DNA of 64,000 nucleotides from Hemileia vastatrix (taxonomy: Eukaryota > Basidiomycota > Pucciniomycetes > Pucciniales > Zaghouaniaceae): assembly GCA_030280995.1 (NCBI GenBank), contig JASXTE010000001.1, forward strand, positions 5,978,501 to 6,042,500, in the 5' to 3' direction. This document shows positions 11,837 to 22,654 of the stretch, piece after piece; the first letter of the stretch is position 1, and each line of letters opens with the position of its first letter. The position numbers and the translations under genes were made by a program. The notes under the pieces were generated by a model. The model did not search any database and was not told the DNA's origin. It worked only from the letters and a program-made list of their open reading frames with translations.

Positions 11837-12940
11837 AGGAAGAAAGAATTTCAAGGAGAGCAGGTAAATTTATGGGATTTTGAGGATTTAAAAGTCTGAG
11901 TTGTTGAGGATTTAGAGATGCAAGATATAAGGGAGAATAACAGTCATTCGGCAAACCCCGGGGGACATGAGAAGGATTAAGGTTAGGGGATAATGTTGAA
12001 ACCAAACTGATTCTTTTGTACAAGGCCAAGTCCTTTAGCACACTGCCAGAGTAGGTTGAATTATCTCGAATATCAAAGTGTTGTTGGTCAAGATATTGTG
12101 CAACTTTAGAAAAATCTTCAGACCTCCATTGCATTAAGATACGTCTTAACGATCCATCATTATCAATTTCGGTGTCTGAACAACATTTGATGTTTGTGAA
12201 AAGGTTGTGATAAGTTTCACAATGTGGAAGTTGTTTAAGAAGTTTAGTTCGGTTAACTGAATTCTAAGAATCTTTGTTATTTGAAATAAAGGTCATAAAT
12301 AAAAACGGTTGAAAAAAAAGGGATTTTCATACTTTTTTTTTATTCTATATTTATGCTTTCTCACTTTGATTATTTCTTGAGAGCTATGAGAATCCTTCCC
12401 AAGTCTTAATCTATCAGCATGACCTAAAAACCAACGGTGAAGAACTCCTATTTGATTTGAGAAGCTAATTTGAGTTGAGTCAATTGGATATGCAATCAAA
12501 TTATTGGTTTTTAAGGCATTTTCCCAGTGTTTAATGAGAATATTTGCCAAGACCTGATTCCATTTGTCAAACCAATCTAGGTTCCAAGGGAAAGTTGATC
12601 CTGGGAAACCACACATGCGAAGGTGCTCAATAAAAGATTCACGGAAAATTGGTGGAAACTTTTCTGAAACCGCTGAATTTGATTCTGGATGAGGTAGTTC
12701 AAAGGCAATGTTGCAAGAATTCATGTCGAATGATGAAAATCTGTCTAATTGCTCTTCAGTAGGGTTTTGTTTCCATCCATTTGATTCTGGTGACATATCC
12801 AAAAGTGAACGACGAAAATTGTGTATAGATCTACAAAAGTGAGAATTGAATGGAGGCAAAGTCTCATTAAAAATTCTATTAAGTGTTCTTGTGTTTGTGG
12901 GCAGGTTTCCATGAGGAAAGTAAGAGCTACTAGGGTTCAT
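11820..12940 (-). CDS. Unknown protein, two exons, convergent with SNF2 gene
   Basis: Not recognised. Exon 1 (12940-12365) and exon 2 (12263-11820) are joined by an intron at 12264-12364 with a GTGAGA donor and TTCTTAG acceptor. The phase-0 junction gives one frame of about 339 aa. The protein is soluble-looking, rich in Ser, Asn and Pro, with a Trp/Phe-rich middle (FPWNLDWFDKWNQ, WENALK, HRWFLGHADRLRLG) that suggests a folded core. No signal peptide, membrane segment or metal site is seen. Its stop (11820-11822) lies inside the SNF2 coding end, so the two genes overlap tail-to-tail by 17 bp. The A+T-rich interval 12941-14014 between its start and the Tnp2 start could be a divergent promoter region; no other feature is seen in it. 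Confidence 0.6.
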
Positions 12941-14014
12941 AAATAATTAGATTAAGAAAGTGTTCAATTAAATTAAACAAAGAGGAAGGATAAATTGTTG
13001 AGCTCCAAAACTTTATGATCAAAGTTGATTTAAGGAGAAATATCACAAAAATTAAGAATAAGAAATATTTCGACTTTATGGAATTATAATATGCATAAAT
13101 TATATTTTTATATGCAACTTGAACTAAAAAGGAATGGTATAAAATAAAGAGAATGATTATGTGATAAAAGCAGACTCATTTAAGAAACGGATTTTTTTTC
13201 TTTTCAAAAAATTCTTCCACAAAAATAATTTGTTAAATGTGAGGCTATGTTCATTTTTTGATTACCAAAAAATTATTTTTGGTCCAATATGATAGTAATA
13301 CATATTCTTTTGAGTAATTTTTTTCAACCTGAATAAATAGACTAGAGTGTCACTTCATCACATTTATGTATGAAAAGTTATACAAGGTTTCAGCTTTTAT
13401 GTAATTCTTTAAGGTTTACACTTTTGTAGCATCTATTATTTGAGTATTTTTGATTTTTTCTTTATAGAAAATTCTACCTAGTACAGACCAATTTTCAAAT
13501 TGAAAGAAATATGTTTGTAATTGTTTTTTACAAAATATTAAACTTATTTTTGGGTTTAACTTTGATTTTTGGGGTAATTTTTTAAATAATTATGTTAAAA
13601 ATATGGATTACTTTTCTTATAGTCCATAACTAAGAATTTTTATCAAAATCAAATAATTATAGGGTAGTTAGATATAACTCAGAAGGCATTTGATAGAAAA
13701 ATAATTAAGATGCTTGTGCGTACAACAGAATTTTTTCTATGATAGAAAATATTCTGATAAACATGCATGCATTGTTGTACAAATGCAGAGAGTATACAGA
13801 ATACAAATAAAGTAGACTGCATAACTTTAAATTAATATATAATTTATCCGATTAAAAATTAAACATTTAAACTTAAATAATTTCAACACGTATTCCATCA
13901 TATTCTTTTGATAAAAAAATGTAGCTTATATTAGCTAGTGCCTTTCAAAAAAAGGAATACCTTCAATCGGTAACTTCGAATAGCTAACTTATTCCTACAA
14001 TTATCACAATTACA

Positions 14015-17000
14015 ATGCCTCCATTTTTTCATGTATGTCAATGTCAAGATCTTGGATGTGTCAATAGAAAGTATCAAACTTCTTCTGGGTCCTTTGAAGT
14101 TGGTATGGCTTTCAAAAGCTCTAATTCTTATGCAAAACATCAAGAGGAAAGAAATAGGAAGGCCCAGATGGTTATTTCTTCCAACAATCCACTTAACATT
14201 GGAAGTTCCCGCTCCACAGAAACAGTAAGCTGTATATCTATAGTTCAATGTGAGAATTAAAGTCTTTATGATGTTTCAATGATTTATTACATAGGGGAAG
14301 TTGCTATTGGGGGCAGAAGTATCTTCAACAGTCTCTAGAAACTCAAATCTTGGGGAACGGTATAGCCAAATAATTATGTGGCAGGCAGCAAAGCTTTCTC
14401 TGATTCATCATTTGAGCAAAGAAGGTTGTACCCAATTTTTGGATGAAGAAATTAAGAAGCTCAAACTTCTAGGTGATAGTGGAATACTGGATTCTGATAG
14501 CATTGTCCGCCTGGTCCCACGCTCGATAGATACAGTTTTTAGTCGATTAAAGCTCAATCAATCATTTTTCACTAAAACATGCTGTCCTAAATGCTTTGCT
14601 CTTTATGAGTATAACTCTGAATCTCAAACATCTATACTATGTTGCAATCAACCGTTTCTTTCATCATCAAAGCGCTATTTAAAAATGTTTGGAGCAGGAC
14701 AAATTGCAGTTAAATGTGATGAAAGGCTGTATTTGATGGAGGAACATCAAGAACATGTAAAATACTTATCTCTTAAAACATTTCATCACCATTCTTTTAT
14801 CGACTGGCTTAAGGAAAAGATCAAACTGTTCAAATTTGAGCTTCTGATTGAGAAGAAAACCCCTGTGGCAGAACATGTAGAGTGTGATTTGATGAAGGAT
14901 GTTTGTGATGGTTCAATTTGGAAAAACTTTCCCATAACCACTCCAGCTCTGGATAGCAATGATGATGAATATACGATAACTTCAGGCAACTTAATGTTTA
15001 CTTTATATGTCGACTGGTTTAGGCCTGGTGGCAATAGGATTGGAGGTCATCAGAAGTCTGTAGGCAATATTATGATGGTGTGTATGAACCTACCTCAAGA
15101 AGATAGATACAAAATGGAAAATCTTTTTTTGTATTCTATTATACCCGGACCAACAGAACCCACAAGTGAACAGCTTAATCACCTTCTAAAACCACTGGTT
15201 AATGATCTACAAACTCTATGGGATGGTATATTGATTGAAAAGACACATCTTTATCCACGAGGCCGGAAATTAAGAGTTGCATTGTTCTCTTTGATAGGTG
15301 ACATTCCTGCAATACGAAAATTGGCTGGCTTTTCGAGTCACTCTGCAAAAATGTTCTGCTCTTTCTGTAATATCTCTAAAGATGAAATTAGTGAAAAGAA
15401 TGTGGGAAATTTTTCATTACGGAATCATGAGGATCATATGTGCTGGGCAACAAAGTGGAAAAATTCTAAGTCACATTGGGAGCGTGTATCAATTGTTCAA
15501 AATCATGGGGTACGATGGAGTGAGCTGAATAACCTTGAATATTGGCGCCCAACTGAATATTGCTCAATTGATGTTATGCATTCACATATGCTTGGCAACC
15601 TAAAAGATCACAGTCTAAGCTATTTTCAAATCCAAAATGCAGCAAAAGATCTAGAAAGAAAGCTGGAAAAGGATAAAAATTGGCATGTAAGAGAAGAATA
15701 TGATGATTTCTTTTCTGATACTTCACTGCACAAACATTCGAAAAAACGTAGAAGTAGCTTAAGCACCACGAATAATGATGATGATGATACAGGACACACG
15801 AGACAGCACAAGCAGCAAAGACGTACGAGTTCAAGACAGTCATCAAGTCATCATGGACTAGATAATGAAGGATTGGGAACAAATCGATCAAGAAGCCAGA
15901 GTAGGTCATCCAGCTCCAAATTTATTCCTCCATATAGCGATGTGGCCTCAATACAGTCTCACAGCAGTGACAGTAGGAATTCATTGTATAACTTAAGGCA
16001 AAGAAGCATTAGCATATCAAAGAGTGAAGGATCTCACTCATCAAATGAGACAGCTAGAGATGAAGAAAATAAAAGGAAAGGTAAGGAGAAAGAAAATGAA
16101 GGTAGTAGTAATCCACGAATCACAGCAGCAGAGCTACAGGTTGTATGGAAGATGATTGATCAAGTAAGAAGACCTTCCTGGCTAACACGAGTTCCAAAAT
16201 CAGTAGGATCTAAAAAGGCTGGATCCCTCAAGGCAGCAGAATGGCACATGCTGTATACTCTCTACTTCCCTTTGTCACTTATACCCCTTTGGTTTGAAAA
16301 ATTTAAAGAATCTGAATCTTCAGCTTCCTCAGCTGATAAACCAAGAGAATATTATCTTCTCAAGTCACTTGTAACATTATGCTCGATCACCAATTTTTTG
16401 ACATTAAAAAATATACAGACTAATGAGCTTAAAGATCTAGATCAATTTCTGTTAGAGTATCGTGAGTACCTTGAAGAGGGTTGGAAGAATATTAATGCAA
16501 AGCCAAATCTGCATATCACTCAACATTATCCTGAAATGATAAAGCGTCTTGGTCCACCATCAGGTACAGCTACTTGGTCTGGAGAGCAGGTGAATCATAT
16601 ATTATCTGAAATTCCAAACAATCACCATCCACGTATGTAATGTTTGTAAGCAATGATTTAAAAACTCAGCTGTGCTAATTTATTAATATTTACCACAGGA
16701 GAGATACCGCTAACAATGCTCAAACATTGGTATCGGAAGTCTAGGGTATTAGATCTTGGTGAAGCTGAAGATAATGATCAATGTGAGACTAAAAAAATCC
16801 ATATTGATCTCGATAAACAAAACAAATGGATCCATCTAAGTATGGCATTATTTACTAAATGGGTAAGGGCACGAATGGGAAAAGAAACTTCAAGACGGGC
16901 TTTGACACCATCGGAGAAAAGTGGGGATCGGGTAGTTGAAAATGTAGCAAGCATATTGATACATGGAAAGAGGTTTACTAGTTACCATCGACACATTGCT

Positions 17001-17403
17001 AATTCAACAATTGAATTCTACTATGGAAAAGATAGCCAGTTTGGGCAAATTGATGATCTTTTCAGATCAAAGGAAGAGATTGATCAAATATATTTAATAG
17101 TAAGTCCTTTCAAAGAGCTCCGTCCAGAAGAAACATCAAAGGATCCCTATGAGCTTTTCCCACAAGTGCATTGTCGGTTAGGAAGAGTAGCCAAAGCAAC
17201 TCAAATTGTGATTAAGAAAGATGCAATAATTGGACATGCAGCTACTGTCGAGCACAAAAAAGGAATGTTTGGAATCAAAGACGAGGTTGTCACTGCCATT
17301 GGACTGCAGACAGTAGTGAGTGAAAAAATTAATCAAATTTATTTTCTGTTGACTAACATCTTTGTGTTAATTTGGGATTGGGGAAATTTGTAGGATTGGT
17401 GAT
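14015..17403 (+). CDS. tnp2: Tnp2-family transposase (CACTA/EnSpm type)
   Basis: Likely the transposase for the element. Exons 14015-14224, 14295-16632 and 16699-17315 are joined by introns with GTAAGC/ATAG and GTATGT/CACAG borders. A small last exon at about 17395-17403 ends at TGA. Joined exons stay in frame for about 1057 aa. The N-terminus has a Cys/His-rich segment (HVCQCQDLGC). The core has landmarks typical of the Tnp2 family: LYVDWFRPGGNRIGG, NLFLYSIIPGPTEP, SAKMFCSFC and GVRWSELNNLEYW followed by CSIDVMHS, in which acidic residues of the catalytic site are expected. A Ser/Arg/His-rich low-complexity insert lies at about residues 518-675 (15640-16110). The C-terminal part resumes with ITAAELQVVWKMIDQVRRPSW. 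TIR and 3-bp TSD agree with this family. The last exon is the least certain part. Confidence 0.85.
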
Positions 17404-17819
17404 ATTTGTAAATGGTGAAAGAAATAATTCAATGCTCGATTAAAAAATGCAATGCATCCAACTTACCTTATCATAAACCAGTGAACAATTACTTTGGTTG
17501 CTTTTATTGCGAGAGAACCCATGCTTTCAATGAGTCATTTTTATCTTAAATGTAAGAATAAAAGAAATAAAATCATGATAATGAGAAATATGATAAAATT
17601 TTTACTTAATGAATGATCTTCTTGCTCATTCATCTACTATAAATAGTTTGACCTTCCAACTTTAGCTGATAGCTATATATTATTCACTTTATTTTTTGAC
17701 AAGAGAACATACACGTTTACAAGACTATATACATAGTATCTTTTTTTACTTTAGCTTTGATAGGTATAAATTTTAACAACTGATTATTTTTATTTTATTT
17801 TATTTTATTACAGTTCATT

Positions 17820-19469
17820 ATGGATGATAATTTTGAAGGGATGTCTGTTGACCCAACCAATTCTGATTGTTTTCCCCCTCAACATACTAATACTGGAAAT
17901 ACTCCTCCACCACCCTCTGCTGATCCACCTCCAGATGCATCTCAATCTGTACCACCTAATCCTAACCCACCACCTAATCCCAATCCAGGCCAAGAGTCTC
18001 ATTCAGAACCGAGAAATTTTAATCCCAATCATCCTTCTGCTTCTGAAAGTGCTGATCAGCTAGGAAGAGATTGGGCTAGTGAAGTATTGAGGGAATTTTT
18101 CGGAGACCAATCATCATCTGCTCAGCCTAACCAAGGAGCAAGCACAAGTGGAGCAGGTAAGTCAAATTTGTAGTGTATTCTTTTATTGAAAAATAACCAA
18201 TTTAATTAACTTATTTGAATTGTTAGTGAATCCCTCAATCATTATGGGTATCAGTGATTACCACAGACTCAATTCAGCAGAGTCTCATGAGCGAGAACAG
18301 GGGTTAAGGGCTGTAAGAGGCTTAGTTAGAAGGAATGATGTTCCCAGGAGCTCAGACAGTCTAAATAGAAATATTTACCACTTTCTGAAGTATTGTCTTG
18401 GGTAACCAACACAAATAGCAAAATATCCTGCGAGCCCAACACCTTTGGAGATTGAAAATTGGAAAGATTGGAGCCAATTCAAACTGTCCTAACCCAAGTC
18501 CAATCTTCTAACCGTGCCAATTCTGCAGCTGATCGACGATTTCTGATAACCAATTCTATAGCCTTCTTGCGATCCAAAATTCGACTACCCGAATTTTTTC
18601 CAGCACCTGAGCCTCGAGGACTAAAAGGAGGAGCACCGATCCCACTTTCTGTCAAAAGAAACTTAGAGCGTGAATTGCAAGAAAAAGGTTTTCGGAAATT
18701 CGCGTTTGATTGGACTTGCCCTAATTTTTCAGAATCAACTTGGAATCAAGTCATGGGAAGCATAGTATGCGACCACTGTACCAGATGGCTCACCACCTTG
18801 AATACAATCGATCAGTCAAAGCTTCAGTTCACTCAATGTGTTATTGAGAAATGGGTAGTTAATAAGGGGAAGGAGATGATAAGGTTGTTTGGGCAAGAAG
18901 AGGAAAGGGTAGCAAGAGAAAAGATTGAAAAGAGGGCAAGGGCACAAGTAAAACGTTATCGGACCAAGGTAAGTTTCTTATTTTACTTTGCTTTTTGTTA
19001 TTATGAAGCTGATTTAGTTGGAATTCAGATTGTTAGTGCACGCTACAAGTTAGCAAGAGATCTCTGCAGTGATGTGCCAGGTTTTGTTGTGCTTTTTCAT
19101 GATACTAGGTGCATCTCTGATATCGAGGAAGGCCCAGCACCAGCCCCAACTGCACCTATCCGAGCTATTCCTGGATGGCGAAATCCTGAACTCAATGATT
19201 TGTTTAAAAAAATGGATAAGATGACAAAGGACTTAGCCCATACACCAGCTCAAAAAAAATCAGCATTAAAAACATATTCACGGTCATCAGAAAGGACAGT
19301 TGCACAAAATGGTATATTCAATGTTCCCAAATACCTCCCCAAGAATTGCTATTCAGCAACATTTTTGAAAGGATTATCTGTGAATGAACGTGAGTCACTT
19401 GGGGTTGGAGCTGATATTGATCTGGTAAAGATTCGGGAATCAATTAATAGAGCATCAACATCATCATAA
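17820..19469 (+). CDS. Second transposon gene, possible TnpA-like partner; frame-broken
   Basis: Follows tnp2 by 0.4 kb on the same strand; the interval is A+T-rich and presumably holds its promoter. Exon 1 (17820-18156) encodes an acidic, Pro/Asn-rich N-terminus with NPNPPPNPNPG. An intron 18157-18226 (GTAAGT/TTAG) joins in frame to exon 2. A TAA at 18403-18405 interrupts what still reads as coding (EIENWKDWSQF). A one-base shift near 18475 is then needed to reach the main frame (QTVLTQVQSSNRANSAADRR). An intron at 18969-19028 (60 nt) follows a basic Glu/Arg/Lys helix (EEERVAREKIEKRARAQVKR). The C-terminus reads AIPGWRNPELNDLF. No known domain was recognised; a DNA-binding accessory role like TnpA of En/Spm is suggested by position only. 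It may be a pseudogene unless the two breaks are assembly errors. Confidence 0.55.
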
Positions 19470-19683
19470 CTTAGGTATAACGGTGATCTTCTGTGTAATA
19501 TAGCTATCTTATATTGAATTTTATGTATTCTGTTTTTTTCAAAGCAGCTTGGTAAATGTTATAAAGTGATATTGAGAGAGAGTAACATTTTATTTAAGAA
19601 AAACAAATAATGTATGAGATATAAAAATGTATTTTCAACAAATTGATGGTCCATACCTCTTTATGTCACATTTATGTATCCAT

Positions 19684-21621
19684 ATTAATTTCAATCGAAC
19701 TTAATGTTGACCAATACATAGTGAATACACGCTATGCCACTTATACTTGCCAGGCATTGCTACCATTAAATATGCCAGTATCAAAAATTAATTTCGATCG
19801 AAATTAATGAGCATGATAATCATGAATTTCTGGAGTCAACTGCTTATTTTTATGCATGGTGCCTTGCCAACATTAATTTCGATCGAAATTACTTTTGATA
19901 CTGGCATATTGCATGGTGTCTATTCCTGGAAAGTGTAAGTGGCATATTGTGTATTCATAATGTATTGGTCAACATTAATTTCAATAGAATTTAATATTGA
20001 CATTTTCATATTGAACCCAAACCAGCAAACGACCCAAAAAATTCTTCATAAAACTGCTCATTAATTTCGATCGAAATTAGTGAGCACCATATACATATTG
20101 AATGGTAGTTATATCTGGTGTGTGTAAGTTGTAAAGCTTGTGTTCAATGTTTATTGGTCAACATTAATTTTGATTGAAATTAATATTAATGTGTAAATGA
20201 TATTTACATGCTCAATATGCATTGTAATGTGTTTACTTAACAATAGAGTGCCCTACTTTTCATCTTACATAAAAATGCTTGGTAGCATGTCAAATTCAAT
20301 TTTTATTAAAATTAATGTTGACATGTTACCATGCATAACAGTAAGCAACTGACTGAATAAATTGATGATAATCATGAACCTTAATTTCGATCGAAATTAA
20401 TGTTGCCAAGTGCAGATTGAAAAAAAGCTATGCCACTTACACTAGCCAGGCATATTTACTATTTATTATGTATTGGTCAACATTAATTTTTATAGAAATT
20501 AATATGGATATGTAAATTTTATATTTACCCTCAACATGTATAGTAAATTTCAATACTTAAAAATACTTGCCGTCCTTTACATGTCATGCAAAAAAGCATT
20601 ATATCATTTCAACATTAATTTTGATCAAAATTAATGTTGGAATGCCATTATGCATTGAAACAACTAACTGACTGAAAAAGTTCATGATCGAAATGCTCAT
20701 TAATTTTGATCAAAATTAATGTTGACCAATACATATTGAATATAAGTAATCTCCACTTACTCAGACCAGATATAACTACCATTCAATATGTATATGGTCA
20801 GCCTTAATTTCGATCGAAATTAATGGGAAGTTTTATGAAGAATCTTCTGGGTTGTTTTCTGGCTTGGGTTCAATATGCAAATGTCAACATTAAATTCGAT
20901 CGAAATTAATGTTGACCAATACATTATGAATACACACTATGCCACTTACACTTTCCAGGCATATATACATGCAATATGCCAGTATCAAAAGTAATTTCGA
21001 TTGAAATTAATGTTGGCAAGGCACCATGCATAAAAATAAGCAGTTGACTCCAGAAATTCATGATTATCATGCTCATTAATTTCGATCGAAATTAATTTTT
21101 GATACTGGCATATTTAATGGTAGCTATGCCTGGCAAGTGTAAGTGGCATAGCATGTATTCATTATGTATTAGTCAACATTAATTTCGATTGAAATTAATA
21201 TGGACATGGACTATGCATAAAATTCCTATAAGTATAGGTAAGCTAAGCAGTTAGATAAACTGGTTTGATCAAGTACACCATATAAAAATTGATGTTTTAA
21301 TGCCTTGGTTAATTTCGATCAAAATTAATTTTAAGCCATGCATGTTGAATTTTATCTATGTCTGTGTAGTCCATGTGAAATGGCTTGTATTCAATATGCA
21401 GGGGTCTATATTAATTTCGATCGAAATTATGAGGTTCATTGCCTCATAAATTTGATGGTTTCTGTCAGTGTTTCATGCATGGTGCCATCTGATACTTGTT
21501 GATTCCTATCAAAATTAATTTCAACACCAATATATTGAATACAAACCATGGCACTTACAGTACTTGGTCATAGCTAAAATTCAATATGCTAGTCTCAAAA
21601 TTAATTTCGATAGAAATTAAT
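19684..21621. repeat. Array of 20 palindromes with three spacing classes
   Basis: Twenty copies of a 22-bp palindrome (core ATTTCGATCGAAAT, flanked by TTA/TAA) are centred at about 19694, 19797, 19882, 19984, 20070, 20173, 20305, 20390, 20492, 20624, 20709, 20813, 20899, 21000, 21085, 21188, 21318, 21420, 21508 and 21610. Centre-to-centre distances are 103, 85, 102, 86, 103, 132, 85, 102, 132, 85, 104, 86, 101, 85, 103, 130, 102, 88 and 102. Spacers fall into families occurring in both orientations: the one at 20911-20989 returns reversed at 19892-19973, and the one at 21012-21074 returns reversed at 19809-19871. The outer parts form a large imperfect inverted repeat about position 20441. There is no ORF and no match to a known satellite. 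A protein-binding or replication/transposition control region is possible. Confidence 0.9.
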
Positions 21622-22654
21622 CAGGATCCATGAAGTTTATCAATAGTGTATGAGTTAAGTTTCAAGTCATATGTTTCATCATTTTCTTGCACCCATTTCT
21701 AGGTTATCTCAACAATTTTTTTCAAGTTTTATTATATTAATCAAAACTGTGGTAAGTTGTGAAAAATTAGCTAATCCAAATCTCAAATTGAATATTAATA
21801 TTTTAATAATTTTGAATGTTGCTTAAGGTATTTCATTGGGTGATTCATAATAATAATTTATCAACTTAGTAGTCCTATAACTTTTGAAAAGTAACAATTT
21901 TGGTATAGTTAGGGACAACAATGCAATATCTTGTGCAGACTAAGATATATTGCAAAATAAAACTATTCAATTTTTTTTTCCCTTAGTTGTATCCAAGTTT
22001 ATCAAAGGTTTGGTCACAGTGCCCACACCCTAGCCTGACACTCCTCCTGTCACTTAAAAAACAAATTCTTATCTTAAATTCTAATGTTACCAATTTTATA
22101 TTTATAATTCATTTCTTGTTTGATGAGGCATATCAGTATATATGTGAATCTCGCATTGTCATCTGAAATTAAATTTAACAAATATTCATAAAGGATTATC
22201 CTTTTTTTTCATATAATATACTAATTAAGTGTATCTCCATTGTTTAGGAGTAAATTCTAATTTAAAAAATTTTGTATTTACCCGTGGCAATTTGAATATG
22301 GGATATAAATTTGTTATTATTTGTTTTTCACACTAAAAGTCCCCAAAGAATTACTAGTATTTTCTGTTAGCTACATCAAATTTTGCTTCAATATAAACAG
22401 ATTGTGATTTAGCATGTTACTCAGTTTACCCCACTATGAATAATACATGTTAAAAAAAGCTCAAATAATATAAAATCCCCCTCTTTATGTTTTCTGTTTC
22501 TTTCATCCTCACTTTAATTTTAATCTTATTCAATTTTTTATCCTATTAAAATATCAACTTCAATTTTCTAGAATAGAGTTTCTTATAATTATTCATCATA
22601 TTACATCATAATTTTTTGATATCGAATACTTTTTTTTAATATTCATTAATCAAT
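21622..22654. other. A+T-rich spacer
   Basis: Non-coding; no repeat, palindrome or gene is seen. The 3' part (about 22500-22654) is pyrimidine-rich and lies directly upstream of the next gene's first exon, so it may contain that promoter. Confidence 0.5.

Noticed and set aside
12950..14000. tRNA or structured RNA gene in the Tnp2/unknown-gene interval
   Set aside because: No cloverleaf, no internal promoter boxes and no strong hairpin were seen.
14015..17403. KDZ-type transposase, because TET/JBP genes in fungi often accompany KDZ elements
   Set aside because: The landmarks (LYVDWFRPGGN, PGPTEP, SAKMFCSFC, GVRWSEL) and the 3-bp TSD fit Tnp2/CACTA. A profile search would settle it.
19684..21621. 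Regular repeats and spacers resembling a CRISPR array
   Set aside because: Repeats are perfect palindromes, spacers are 60-110 bp and related to one another in both orientations, and the context is a fungal transposon. No cas-like gene is present.
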